Of a stretch of 14,663 nucleotides of DNA, positions 6,187-14,580 are shown piece by piece. The notes beneath the pieces were generated by a model. The model did no database searches. It was not told the DNA's origin and was given only the letters and a program-made list of their open reading frames with translations. The position numbers and the translations under genes are program-made. The stretch's first letter is position 1. Each line of letters opens with the position of its first letter. Origin of the DNA: Rhodobacterales bacterium UBA5972 (GTDB lineage Bacteria; Pseudomonadota; Alphaproteobacteria; Rhodobacterales; Rhodobacteraceae); the NCBI GenBank assembly GCA_002430125.1, contig DJBQ01000186.1, positions 1-14,663 on the forward strand, given 5' to 3'.

Positions 6187-7376
6187 GTCACGCGGCTCCT
6201 GATATGGTATTCCGGTTGATCCCAGAGGTCGTTTGTGATCACATCTTCAATTATAACTGACGCCGCCAAAACGTCGCTTTCGTTGATGAATAATGGCGTA
6301 ATGCCAAACCGCATCACATCGGGCGCGCGGAAATCACCGATAACGCCACGCGCTGTTAAGGCTTGGATGGCCGCGAAACCTTCCGCAAACCTGAACGATA
6401 CCTGCGAGCCACGCTCGGCAGCATTTCGTGGGGAATGGAGGGTTAATGTTGGGCAACGCGCCTCTACTTCCTTAATGAACAGTTCGCACAGCTCCACTGA
6501 TTTGGCGCGTACATCGCGCATTTCGACCAGATCCCAGATATCAAGCGCAGTTTCCAAAGATTTCAACGCGATAACCGGCGGGGTGCCAACGCGCATACGT
6601 TCGATGCCGGATCCTGGGCGGTAATCCAGGTCAAACGCAAATGGCGCTTCGTGACCCAGCCATCCGGAAAGTGCGGGGCTGACGGAATCAATATGCTGTG
6701 GGGAGACATAAATAAATCCTGGCGCGCCCGGCCCGCCGTTAAGGTACTTATAGGTGCAACCGACCGCGAAATCTGCCTTGCATCCTGCCAGATCAACCGG
6801 AGTTGCCCCGGCCGTATGCGCCAAATCCCAGACGGTGATCACACCCGCCGCATGCGCTTTGGCGGTCAGGGCCTTCATATCATGCAGTTTTCCAGTGCGA
6901 TAATCCACTTCGGTCAGCATCAAAACGGCAATGCTTCCATTGACATTTTCCGCTATATCCTCGGGGTTTACGACGCGAAGCTCATAATCAGGCCCCAAAG
7001 ATTTCAACAGGCCTTGCGCGATATACAGGTCAGACGGAAAATTCCCATTATCCGAAAGAACCACTCGACGCGTTGGGTTCAGGTCGAGTGCCGAGGCCAA
7101 GGCCTGATAGACCTTGATCGACAGTGTGTCGCCCATCATCACATGCCCCGGTTCCGCACCGATCAACCGGCCCACCCGATCTCCGATTTTCGTGGAAAGG
7201 TCCATCCACCCGGCTTTGTTCCAGCCGGTGATCAGCATTTCGCCCCATTCTTTGGACATCATATCAGAAACATGCGCGGCGGCGGCCTTTGGTAATGGGC
7301 CAAGCGAGTTACCGTCCAAGTAAATCATGCCTTGCGGTAGATGGAACATGTATTTGGTTTTTTCGAAATTACTCAT
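6183..7376 (-). CDS. kynU: Kynureninase
   Basis: A 397-residue PLP enzyme that cleaves L-kynurenine to anthranilate and L-alanine. [12 protein letters not shown] (18-29) is the typical N-terminal block. FPSDLY (113-118) and [12 protein letters not shown] (182-193, with D184) hold cofactor contacts. [11 protein letters not shown] (207-217) contains the Schiff-base lysine K210, and [10 protein letters not shown] occurs later. Length fits the family. Its product is the substrate of AbmG, whose gene ends only 4 bp upstream. A GGAA-type ribosome site lies inside the abmG end, about 11 nt before the ATG, so expression probably depends on coupling. I see no missing active-site residue. Confidence 0.96.
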   Translation of the reverse strand: MSNFEKTKYMFHLPQGMIYLDGNSLGPLPKAAAAHVSDMMSKEWGEMLITGWNKAGWMDLSTKIGDRVGRLIGAEPGHVMMGDTLSIKVYQALASALDLNPTRRVVLSDNGNFPSDLYIAQGLLKSLGPDYELRVVNPEDIAENVNGSIAVLMLTEVDYRTGKLHDMKALTAKAHAAGVITVWDLAHTAGATPVDLAGCKADFAVGCTYKYLNGGPGAPGFIYVSPQHIDSVSPALSGWLGHEAPFAFDLDYRPGSGIERMRVGTPPVIALKSLETALDIWDLVEMRDVRAKSVELCELFIKEVEARCPTLTLHSPRNAAERGSQVSFRFAEGFAAIQALTARGVIGDFRAPDVMRFGITPLFINESDVLAASVIIEDVITNDLWDQPEYHIRSRVT

Positions 7377-7380
7377 GGGG

Positions 7381-9015
7381 TTACATGCTTTCCTTAAGTC
7401 GAAACCGTTGAACTTTGCCGGTCTGAGTTTTCGGCAACGCGTCGATGAAAACCACCGAGCGCGGATATTTAAAGGGTGCGATTTTGGCTTTCACGTGATC
7501 TTGCAGGGCTTTTACAGTTGCCTCATTTGGTGGCACGCCGGTTTCCAGAACCACATGTGCCTGAACGATGAAGCCACGATCGGGGTCGGCGGCCCCGACA
7601 ACCCCGCATTCGACCACGAAAGGATGCGAAAGCAAGGCGGCTTCGACCTCGGGACCGGCGATGTTGTACCCCGCCGAGACGATCATATCGTCGTTACGTG
7701 CCGCGAAATGGTAAAATCCGTTGCTGTCGCGAATAAAAGTGTCGCCGGTGATGTTCCAGCCGTCCCGCACATAGATTTTCTGGCGGTCGTCATTCAAATA
7801 ACGGCAGCCAGTTGGACCACGCACCGCCAACCGACCTGGTTCGCCATCTGGCAAATCGTTCATATCTTCGTCAACGATCCGCGCCTCGTAACCGGCGACC
7901 GGCTTGCCAGTGCAGGCGGCTTTGCTGTCTTCAAACCGGTTGGAAATAAAAATATGCAACATCTCTGTCGCGCCAATACCATCAAGCATCGGCTTGCCGG
8001 TCTTGGCCAGCCATTCGTCATAAACCGGTGCTGGCAGGGTTTCACCGGCTGAAACCGCGCAACGCAGGCTGGATAAATCAGCGCCGTCGTCCATTGCGCG
8101 CATCATTACGCGGTACGCGGTGGGTGCCGTGAAGCAGATTGTTGCTTTGTATTTTTCAATGATTTCAATCATGTTTGGCGGGCTTGCGGTTTCCAGCAAG
8201 GTGGCAGTTGCGCCAAAGCGCAAGGGGAACACCGCCAAGCCGCCCAGTCCGAAGGTAAAGGCCAAAGGCGGCGAGCCAACAAAAATGTCGTCATGCGTCA
8301 CCCCCAGAACCTCACTTGCATATCCATCGGCGATGATCAGCATATCGCGGTGGAAATGCATCGTCGCTTTTGGCTTGCCCGTCGTGCCCGAGGTAAATCC
8401 AAGCAGCGCCACGTCATCGCGACCCGTGCGCACTGCCTGAAACTTAACTGATTTCGATAACGCCATCCGATCAAGTTCGGCGTCGTGATTGGCAGTGCCG
8501 TCAAAGCTGACAATCGTCTTAAGAAACTTTGAAGTTTTGCCACAGGCAACGATCTCGTCCATCATCCGGCTGTCGCAAAGCGCGAATTCCACCTCGGCAA
8601 TGTCGATGATTTGGCCGAGTTCGCCGGCACGCAGCATCGGCATTGTATTAACAACGACTGCACCAGCCTTGGTGGCGGCCAGCCAACAGGCGACCATGGC
8701 TGGGTTGTTGGCTGACCGAATAAGAACGCGATTACCGGGTCTTACACCGTAATCTTCAACCAAAGCATGGGCCATTTTGTTGGTCCAGTCGGCCAGTTCC
8801 TTATAGGTGCGTTGCCGCCCGTTACCAATTAACGCAGTGTTATCGCCAAAGCCTTTCTCGACCATTGCGTCGGTCAGCGCGACGCCGATATTCAGGTAAT
8901 CCGGATAGGGAAAATCTTCGAGCAGGAAATCGGGCCATTGATCCGCTGGCGGCAGGTTGTCGCGTGAAAACGTGTCCACATGCCCGGTGGGGCCAAGGTT
9001 CAGTCGGCGTGTCAT
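7381..9015 (-). CDS. abmG: 2-aminobenzoate (anthranilate)-CoA ligase
   Basis: A 544-residue adenylate-forming enzyme of the benzoate-CoA ligase type; ATP activates the aromatic acid to an acyl-AMP that is transferred to CoA. FTSGTTGKPK (207-216) is the phosphate-binding loop, DGIGATEM (345-352) the A5 motif, GWNITGDTF (419-427) the ATP-ribose region, SAGYNIAGPEVE (447-458) the hinge, and PKTQTGKVQR (528-537) contains the catalytic lysine K534. Domain motifs alone would allow a benzoate or hydroxybenzoate ligase; anthranilate is chosen because the gene lies directly between kynureninase and the acyl-CoA dehydrogenase in an operon led by the anthraniloyl-CoA monooxygenase. GGAGGG with 6 nt spacing supports the ATG at 9015, immediately after the preceding stop. 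Confidence 0.88.
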   Translation of the reverse strand: MTRRLNLGPTGHVDTFSRDNLPPADQWPDFLLEDFPYPDYLNIGVALTDAMVEKGFGDNTALIGNGRQRTYKELADWTNKMAHALVEDYGVRPGNRVLIRSANNPAMVACWLAATKAGAVVVNTMPMLRAGELGQIIDIAEVEFALCDSRMMDEIVACGKTSKFLKTIVSFDGTANHDAELDRMALSKSVKFQAVRTGRDDVALLGFTSGTTGKPKATMHFHRDMLIIADGYASEVLGVTHDDIFVGSPPLAFTFGLGGLAVFPLRFGATATLLETASPPNMIEIIEKYKATICFTAPTAYRVMMRAMDDGADLSSLRCAVSAGETLPAPVYDEWLAKTGKPMLDGIGATEMLHIFISNRFEDSKAACTGKPVAGYEARIVDEDMNDLPDGEPGRLAVRGPTGCRYLNDDRQKIYVRDGWNITGDTFIRDSNGFYHFAARNDDMIVSAGYNIAGPEVEAALLSHPFVVECGVVGAADPDRGFIVQAHVVLETGVPPNEATVKALQDHVKAKIAPFKYPRSVVFIDALPKTQTGKVQRFRLKESM

Positions 9016-10158
9016 TCAACTCCCTCCTAAAGTCTGGCGTGCGATGATGATTTTCTGAACATCTGAAGCGCCTTCATAGATGCGCAGGGCGCGGATTTCA
9101 CGGTAAAGGCTTTCAACGACAGACCCTTTACGAACGCCATCACCGCCGTGAATTTGTACCGCTTTATCAATAACTTGCTGCGCTTTATCTGTGGCGTATA
9201 GTTTGGCCATTGCTGCCTCGCGGCTGATCCGAACGGCGCCCCTATCCTTGGTCCACGCAGCGCGATAAATCAGCAAAGCGGCGGCGTCGATATCAAGCGC
9301 CATATCGGCAATATGACCCTGCACCATTTGCAAATCTGCCAGAGGTTTTCCGCCAATTTCGCGGTTCGTTGCGCGTTTTAAGGTTTCATCCAGTGCGCGG
9401 CGGGCAAACCCCAACGCAGCTGCCCCGACGGTCGAACGGAAAACATCCAAGACTGACATGGAAATACGAAACCCGGCACCCGGTTCGCCGATCATTGCGC
9501 TGGCAGGCACGCGCATATCGGTAAATTTAAGTCGCGCCAACGGATGTGGTGCTATGGTTTCCAACCGTTCAGCAATCATAAAGCCCGGCGTGTCAGCAGG
9601 CACCAGAAACGCGGATAAACCCTTGGCACCCGGCGCGTCCTCGGACCTCGCAAAAACGACATAGATATCGGCAATACCTCCGTTCGAGATCCAGGTCTTT
9701 TCACCGTTCAAAATGTAATCAGGGCCGTCTTTGCGAGCACTTGTCGCTATATTCGCAACGTCAGATCCTGATGCAGGTTCTGTCAGCGCAAACGCTGACA
9801 AGGCCTTGCCCGCACGTGTCTTTTTCAACCAGTCGCGCTGTTCTGCCGATCCAAACAGCGACACGGCGCCCATTCCAAGCCCTTGCATTGCAAAGGAAAA
9901 ATCTGCCAACCCATCGTGGCGCGCCAAAGTTTCGCGGATCAGACACAACGCGCGAACGTCAAGCGTTTCGCCTGCATCTGCCCCGGAATGCACAAGAATT
10001 CCAGCCCGCCCGAGGGCCGCCACAAGCGATTTGCAAGCCGTGTCAATATCCGTGTGGTCAACCGGCAAATTGGCAGCGCACCACGCTTCCAGCATTGCCG
10101 ACAATTCACGATGGCGGGGTTCAAAAAACGGCCAGTTCAGGAACGATTTGTCTGACAT
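9016..10158 (-). CDS. Acyl-CoA dehydrogenase of the anthraniloyl-CoA operon
   Basis: A 380-residue FAD-dependent acyl-CoA dehydrogenase. The flavin/substrate signature AFALTEPASGSDVA is at 122-135, WISNGG at 156-161, the second signature QIHGGDGVRKGSVVESLYRE at 335-354, and IYEGASDVQ at 360-368, where E362 is the expected catalytic base. All features of a working enzyme are present. In this operon it is likely to dehydrogenate a CoA ester after the ring has been dearomatised or opened, passing electrons to ETF; the true substrate cannot be read from sequence. Its ATG overlaps the crotonase stop (TGATG), with GAGGGA 5 nt upstream, and its stop abuts the abmG start. Confidence 0.93.
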   Translation of the reverse strand: MSDKSFLNWPFFEPRHRELSAMLEAWCAANLPVDHTDIDTACKSLVAALGRAGILVHSGADAGETLDVRALCLIRETLARHDGLADFSFAMQGLGMGAVSLFGSAEQRDWLKKTRAGKALSAFALTEPASGSDVANIATSARKDGPDYILNGEKTWISNGGIADIYVVFARSEDAPGAKGLSAFLVPADTPGFMIAERLETIAPHPLARLKFTDMRVPASAMIGEPGAGFRISMSVLDVFRSTVGAAALGFARRALDETLKRATNREIGGKPLADLQMVQGHIADMALDIDAAALLIYRAAWTKDRGAVRISREAAMAKLYATDKAQQVIDKAVQIHGGDGVRKGSVVESLYREIRALRIYEGASDVQKIIIARQTLGGS

Positions 10159-10970
10159 CAGTTTCCCTCGAATACCGGTTTTTCTTTGGCGACGAAGGCC
10201 TTATAGGCGCGCACAAAGTCTTCTGTTTGCATACAAATCGCTTGCGCCTGAGCTTCGGCTTCTATCGCCTGATCGGGCGTCATATTCCATTCGTGGTTCA
10301 ACTGGGTTTTGGTAATGCCATTGGCAAAAGTTGGCCCGGCGGCGATGCGGTGCGCCAGTTTCAGGGCCTCGGATTCTAGCGTTTCAGCCGGATGCAGCGC
10401 GTTGTAATACCCCCATGCCAAACCTTCATCCGCGGTCATAGCGCGCCCAAGATACAACAGTTCTGCAGCGCGTCCCTGGCCGATAATCCGGGGCAGAATG
10501 GCGCACGAACCCATATCGCAACCGGCCAGACCGACGCGGTTGAACAAAAACGCGCATTTTGCTTGCTGTGTTGCCAGCCTGAGGTCGCTGGCCATGGTTA
10601 TAATCGCGCCAGCCCCGACAGCAACGCCATCAACGGCCGAGATTATGGGCTTGCCGCAGTTCAGCATCGCCTTGACCAAATCGCCGGTCATACGGGTGAA
10701 CTTCAGCAAATCCACCATCTCCATCGCAACCAGCGGGCCGATAATGTCGTGGACATCGCCGCCAGAACAGAAATTGCCACCGTTTGGCGCAAAAACCACC
10801 GCGTGAACGTCAGTCGCATAGACCAGATCGCGAAACGTGTCGCGTAATTCGGCGTAACTTTCAAAGGTCAGCGGGTTCTTGCGGGACGGATTGTTCAACC
10901 TGATCACCGCAACATCGCCGTCCATCGACCAAAGGAAGTTTTTGGGCGTAAGGCCCGCCATATTAGTCAT
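10158..10970 (-). CDS. Crotonase-superfamily protein (annotated type: enoyl-CoA hydratase) with atypical active site
   Basis: A 270-residue crotonase-fold protein that binds acyl-Co[12 protein letters not shown] (66-76) and DGVAVGAGA (114-122) form the two oxyanion-hole loops. Classical hydratases use two glutamates, E144 and E164 in rat crotonase. Here the equivalent positions fall at I123 and at or next to R145, so both appear absent; an aspartate (D152, in GLAGCDMG) sits in the loop where some crotonase-fold isomerases place their acid. Simple enoyl-CoA hydration is therefore doubtful, and an isomerase, lyase or C-C hydrolase of a cyclic CoA ester is possible. I start at the ATG 10968-10970 because GAAGGA lies 8 nt upstream; an ATG at 10979 would sit on that site. 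It overlaps marR by 8 nt. Confidence 0.87.
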   Translation of the reverse strand: MTNMAGLTPKNFLWSMDGDVAVIRLNNPSRKNPLTFESYAELRDTFRDLVYATDVHAVVFAPNGGNFCSGGDVHDIIGPLVAMEMVDLLKFTRMTGDLVKAMLNCGKPIISAVDGVAVGAGAIITMASDLRLATQQAKCAFLFNRVGLAGCDMGSCAILPRIIGQGRAAELLYLGRAMTADEGLAWGYYNALHPAETLESEALKLAHRIAAGPTFANGITKTQLNHEWNMTPDQAIEAEAQAQAICMQTEDFVRAYKAFVAKEKPVFEGN

Positions 10971-11427
10971 GCACGCCATCCTTCACTTTGATTAATGTGA
11001 CCGCCATGTGGTTCATGTCGACCTCGGCCAAATCGCCCAATAATTCAGCGATCCAGCTTTCGTGGGCGGTGGCCATTTGGCCAAATTCCGCTTCACCTTT
11101 CGGTGTTAACCTGACCAGAGTTGCCCGTCTGTCGCCCTTGATTGACACCCGCACCACCAGCCCGTCACCGACCAGTCGGTCGATGATCCCGGTGACGTTG
11201 CCGTTTGACACCATCAACTCGCTTGATAGTTCAGACATCTTTAACCCGTGCCCGGATTTTTGCAGCATCGCCATCACATCGAACCGCGGCAGGGTGGTGT
11301 CAAACTCGCGGCGCAAGCGGTCGCGGACGGCATTTTCCACGCGTTTGGTGGCTTTCAAAAGGCCAATCCACAGCCGCAACCGCTGTTTGGATCCGTCCGT
11401 TTGGGGTAGGGGTTCAACTTTCGCCAT
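10963..11427 (-). CDS. MarR-family transcriptional regulator
   Basis: A 154-residue MarR-type repressor, typical length. A dimerisation helix lies at the start, the winged helix-turn-helix at about 62-101 ([19 protein letters not shown] is the helix-turn-helix, IKGDRR the wing tip with D99-R100-R101), and long C-terminal dimer helices follow. Relatives that control aromatic-CoA catabolism (for example BadR and CouR) bind an aryl-CoA ligand and then release DNA, so 2-aminobenzoyl-CoA is the obvious candidate effector here, by inference. The gene is the third of ten, with a 1-nt TGATG overlap to the SDR gene, so it would be autoregulated if it acts at the operon promoter, where overlapping inverted repeats occur (14533-14560). 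Confidence 0.9.
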   Translation of the reverse strand: MAKVEPLPQTDGSKQRLRLWIGLLKATKRVENAVRDRLRREFDTTLPRFDVMAMLQKSGHGLKMSELSSELMVSNGNVTGIIDRLVGDGLVVRVSIKGDRRATLVRLTPKGEAEFGQMATAHESWIAELLGDLAEVDMNHMAVTLIKVKDGVHD

Positions 11428-12188
11428 CAGACCTGACCGCCAGCGATTTCAATGGTTTGGCCGTTGATTGATTGTGATCCGGGGCCGCAAATCCACATCG
11501 CGGCGGCGGCGACTTCGTCGACTTCGATCAGTTTGTTGTGGCGGTTGGATGAAGACATCGACGCCTCGGCCTCGGCGTGCGAAATGCCCGAGCGTTTGGC
11601 GATCAGGTCGGTGTTGCGCGCCACGATCGGCGTGCGAACATAGCCCGGACAAATCGCGTTGGCGGTGATGCCTTTGCTTATATATTCTTCGGAAATCACC
11701 CGGGTCAAACCGATGACGCCGTGTTTGCTGGCAGAATAAGCAGCGCCATATTTCAGGCCTTTCAAGCCAGCAATTGAACTTATGGTGATAATCCGGCCCC
11801 AGCCTTTTTCCACCATGCCGGGCACAACTTCGCGGCAGGTCAGGAACACGCCGTCCAGATTGGTGGTCATGATCTTGCGCCAGAAATCAAGTGGGGTTTT
11901 CGCAAATGTCGAGGTTTCGGCAATGCCCGCATTGGCAACATGAATGTCGATTATACCACGCGCCTTGATCGCGGCGGCTGTGCCGGTCACAACACTTTCC
12001 TCAGAATTAACATCCATAACTAGCGGATAAATGCCGCTTGCTTTGGCGCAGGTTACCTCCAAAGCCTCGATCCGCCGACCGGTGATCGTGACGGTACAGC
12101 CTTCGGCGGCAAGCGCCAGTGCGATAGCTTCGCCAATACCGGTGCCGCCGCCAGTGATCAGCGCATGACGCCCTTGATGAATGTTCAT
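11427..12188 (-). CDS. SDR-family NAD(P)-dependent dehydrogenase (3-hydroxyacyl-CoA / hydroxybutyrate dehydrogenase-like)
   Basis: A 253-residue classical short-chain dehydrogenase. TGGGTGIG (12-19) binds the nucleotide, NAG is at 86-88, and the catalytic set is N110, S138 (ISSIAG), Y151 and K155 (YSASK). PGYVRTP (181-187) follows. Two residues after the glycine-rich strand, TGRR (37-40) offers basic side chains that could accept NADPH, so cofactor preference is open. In the operon it could oxidise or reduce the keto/hydroxy group of the ring-derived CoA ester. An in-frame upstream start at 12260 would add 24 residues inside abmA; the ATG at 12188 is preferred because it overlaps the abmA stop as ATGA, has AAGGGAGA upstream, and begins just before the Rossmann fold. 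Confidence 0.92.
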   Translation of the reverse strand: MNIHQGRHALITGGGTGIGEAIALALAAEGCTVTITGRRIEALEVTCAKASGIYPLVMDVNSEESVVTGTAAAIKARGIIDIHVANAGIAETSTFAKTPLDFWRKIMTTNLDGVFLTCREVVPGMVEKGWGRIITISSIAGLKGLKYGAAYSASKHGVIGLTRVISEEYISKGITANAICPGYVRTPIVARNTDLIAKRSGISHAEAEASMSSSNRHNKLIEVDEVAAAAMWICGPGSQSINGQTIEIAGGQV

Positions 12189-14467
12189 ACGCGTATCTCC
12201 CTTTCGCGTTCTTTTAAGCGATACAATTGATCGCGCCCCGCCAGATATCGATCGGGCCATTTTTCGGCTTCATCGCCAAGTTCAGCAGCCGCATGCAGTG
12301 TCCAGTATGGATCGGCCAGATGTGGGCGTGCCAGACAAACCAGATCGGCGCGCCCCGCCATCAGGATCGAATTGGCGTGATCCGGTTCATAAATATTGCC
12401 GACAGCCATGGTTTTAATGCCAGCCTCGTTGCGGATGCGATCCGAGAACGGGGTTTGGAACATCCGGCCATAAACCGGTTGCGCCTCAGGCGTGGTTTGC
12501 CCGGCGGAAACGTCGATGATGTCGGCCCCAGATTCGGAAAAAGCCTTGGCAATTTGAACCGCCTCTGTCGGGGTGACGCCGCTTTCGCCAACCCAGTCAT
12601 TTGCGCTGATCCGTACGGCCATCGGTTTGCCAACTGGCCAAACTGCACGCATAGCGGCAAAAACCTCTAGCGGAAAGCGCAACCGATTTTCCAGAGAACC
12701 ACCGTGGTCATCGGTTCGGGTGTTAGAAACAGGCGTGATAAACGACGAAATCAAATACCCGTGTGCTGCGTGAAGTTCGACCATGTCAAAGCCAGCGCGA
12801 TCGGCCATTTTGGTTGCGGCGACAAACTGATTGCGAACAACATCCATGTCGGCGCGGGACATTTCGCTTGGGGTGGCATTGTCTGTTGACCACGCAATTG
12901 CCGAGGCTGAAATCAACGGCCAATTGCCTGATTTTAAAGGTAAATCAGAGCCTTCACGGCCGAAACCGGTTGACCCCTTACGCCCGGCATGACCAATCTG
13001 ACAGGCGATTTTGGCACCGCTTTCCCCGTGCACGAAATCGGTGATCCGTTTCCAGGCAATCTCGTGTTCCGGTGCGTAAAGCCCCGGGCAGCTGGGCGAT
13101 ATCCGCCCGTTGGCCGCAACACAGGTCATTTCGGTATAAACCAAACCCGCACCACCCTTGGCGCGCTCGCCCAAATGCACCAGATGCCAGTCGGTCGGGC
13201 AACCATCGACGGCCTTATATTGCGCCATCGGTGACACGACGATGCGGTTTTTCAAGGTCATATCGCGCAGTTTAAGTGGCGCAAACATCGGACTGCGGGG
13301 GCTGTCGACACCTGCCTGTTTGTTGAACCAGCGTTCAGCACTTTCCAGCCATTCCGGGTCACGCAGGCGCAGGTTTTCGTGACTGATCCTTTGGCTGCGG
13401 GTCAGCAGGGAATAGTTCAGCTGCACCGGATCAAGATCCAGATAGCGTTCTACCTGTTCGAACCATTCAAGGCTGTTTCGGGCGGCTGATTGCAGACGCA
13501 GAACTTCAAGACGACGTTCGTCTTGATAGCGTTCAAAAGCGGCCTGCATGTTGGGTTCTGAGTGGAGGTAAGTGGCCAGCGAAATCGCTGAATCAAACGC
13601 CAACCGTGACCCTGATCCGATAGAAAAATGCGCAGTTGCTGCGGCGTCGCCCATCAGTACCACGTTTTCATGATACCATTTTTCGCAAATCACCCGCGGA
13701 AAGTTCATCCAGACGGCCGAGCCGCGCAAATGATCGGCGTTTGAAATCAGGTCGTGGCCGCCAAGGTGTTCCTTGAATACATCCTGACATGTGGCAACGG
13801 TTTGTTCTTTGCTCATGCCCTCAAAACCCCAGTTGTCCCAGGTTTCCTGCGTACATTCGACAATCACCGTCGCGGTGTCGGCGTCAAACTGATAGGCGTG
13901 GACCCACATCCAGCCATGTTTGGTTTTTTCAAAGATAAAGGTGAACGCGTCGTTAAACTTTTGCCGCGTGCCAAGCCAGATGAATTTGCACAGGCGCACA
14001 TCTATATCGGGTTTGAAGTCGTCCTGAAACTCGTGGCGGACCAGTGAATTGATACCGTCGCAGCCAACAACCAGATCATATTCCGTCTGATACTCGCTGA
14101 CCGCTTTGAATACGGTTTCAAATTGCAGCTTTACGCCCAATTCGCGGGCACGCGCCTGAAGGATGATCAGCATCCGCTTGCGACCAATGCCTGCAAAACC
14201 GTGCCCACCCGACACCATGCGTTGACCCTGATGAACCACTGCGATGTCGTCCCAATAGGCAAAGTTTTCGCGGATCGACTGCGTGCTGATGGGATCGTTT
14301 TGCTGCATATTGCCAAGTGCATCGTCAGACAGAACCACGCCCCACCCGAATGTGTCGTCGGCTTTGTTGCGCTCGATCACGGTCACGTCGTGGTCAGGAT
14401 CGCGTAATTTCATGCTGATCGCAAAGTAAAGACCGGCCGGACCGCCCCCGAGGCACGCAATTTTCAT
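12185..14467 (-). CDS. abmA: Anthraniloyl-CoA (2-aminobenzoyl-CoA) monooxygenase/reductase, two-domain flavoprotein
   Basis: A 760-residue fusion of two flavoprotein modules. Residues 1 to about 380 are a PHBH-type FAD hydroxylase: GGGPAG (7-12), CDGINSLVR (136-144) and [16 protein letters not shown] (271-286). Residues about 394-745 are an Old Yellow Enzyme-type FMN module: [20 protein letters not shown] (394-413), GHAGRKG (492-498), [12 protein letters not shown] (565-576) and [11 protein letters not shown] (585-595). This order defines anthraniloyl-CoA monooxygenase and the closely related salicylyl-CoA 5-hydroxylases; the kynureninase and ligase downstream favour anthraniloyl-CoA. The enzyme hydroxylates C5 and reduces the ring to 2-amino-5-oxocyclohex-1-enecarbonyl-CoA, avoiding an oxygenolytic ring cleavage. 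GGAGAG 4 nt before the ATG supports the start. It is the first gene of the ten-gene operon. Confidence 0.92.
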   Translation of the reverse strand: MKIACLGGGPAGLYFAISMKLRDPDHDVTVIERNKADDTFGWGVVLSDDALGNMQQNDPISTQSIRENFAYWDDIAVVHQGQRMVSGGHGFAGIGRKRMLIILQARARELGVKLQFETVFKAVSEYQTEYDLVVGCDGINSLVRHEFQDDFKPDIDVRLCKFIWLGTRQKFNDAFTFIFEKTKHGWMWVHAYQFDADTATVIVECTQETWDNWGFEGMSKEQTVATCQDVFKEHLGGHDLISNADHLRGSAVWMNFPRVICEKWYHENVVLMGDAAATAHFSIGSGSRLAFDSAISLATYLHSEPNMQAAFERYQDERRLEVLRLQSAARNSLEWFEQVERYLDLDPVQLNYSLLTRSQRISHENLRLRDPEWLESAERWFNKQAGVDSPRSPMFAPLKLRDMTLKNRIVVSPMAQYKAVDGCPTDWHLVHLGERAKGGAGLVYTEMTCVAANGRISPSCPGLYAPEHEIAWKRITDFVHGESGAKIACQIGHAGRKGSTGFGREGSDLPLKSGNWPLISASAIAWSTDNATPSEMSRADMDVVRNQFVAATKMADRAGFDMVELHAAHGYLISSFITPVSNTRTDDHGGSLENRLRFPLEVFAAMRAVWPVGKPMAVRISANDWVGESGVTPTEAVQIAKAFSESGADIIDVSAGQTTPEAQPVYGRMFQTPFSDRIRNEAGIKTMAVGNIYEPDHANSILMAGRADLVCLARPHLADPYWTLHAAAELGDEAEKWPDRYLAGRDQLYRLKEREREIRV

Positions 14468-14532
14468 GATCTCTCCGCAGTATTTGAGTCGTCTTGCGGA
14501 TCAGGCTGACATGGGGTGGCTTATTTTTCAAG

Positions 14533-14560
14533 CCTAAATAGTTTAGGTATGAAATAAACT
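14533..14560 (-). promoter_or_regulatory. Candidate operator: two overlapping inverted repeats upstream of abmA
   Basis: Plus-strand reading: CCTAAA TAG TTTAGG (14533-14547) is a perfect 6-bp inverted repeat, and AGTTTA (14540-14545) pairs with TAAACT (14555-14560) across 9 bp. Three TAAA/TTTA half-sites thus lie within 28 bp. They cover the -10 and the expected start point of the candidate promoter, which is where a MarR repressor would act. The operon's own MarR is the natural candidate, by context only. Confidence 0.45.
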
Positions 14561-14580
14561 GGTGAGCGGGCGTCTGCCAA
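14553..14580 (-). promoter_or_regulatory. Candidate promoter of the abmA operon
   Basis: On the minus strand: TTGGCA (14580-14575, 5 of 6 to the -35 consensus), 16 bp, TTTATT (14558-14553, 4 of 6 to the -10). Transcription would start near 14546 and leave an untranslated leader of about 80 nt before the abmA ATG. The overlap with the inverted repeats at 14533-14560 makes the pair more believable together than either alone. Confidence 0.35.

Noticed and set aside
6651..7295. 214-codon plus-strand frame opposite kynU
   Set aside because: Kynureninase motifs on the minus strand are unambiguous; the shadow shows no domain or start signal.
9741..10379. Overlapping plus-strand frames opposite the acyl-CoA dehydrogenase and crotonase genes
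   Set aside because: Two frames overlap each other and two real genes; no family likeness.
12189..12260. 24-residue N-terminal extension of the SDR protein
   Set aside because: It lies inside the end of abmA, lacks family likeness, and the ATG at 12188 has both a ribosome site and an ATGA overlap.
12185..14467. Salicylyl-CoA 5-hydroxylase as the identity of the two-domain flavoprotein
   Set aside because: Not excluded by sequence, as the families are close, but kynU, kynA and an anthranilate-type CoA ligase in the same operon make anthraniloyl-CoA the better substrate call.
4527..14467. Horizontal island carrying the catabolic operon
   Set aside because: No integrase, tRNA, direct repeats or obvious change of codon style at the borders; the position next to zapA could be a lineage-specific insertion, but the window gives no direct sign.
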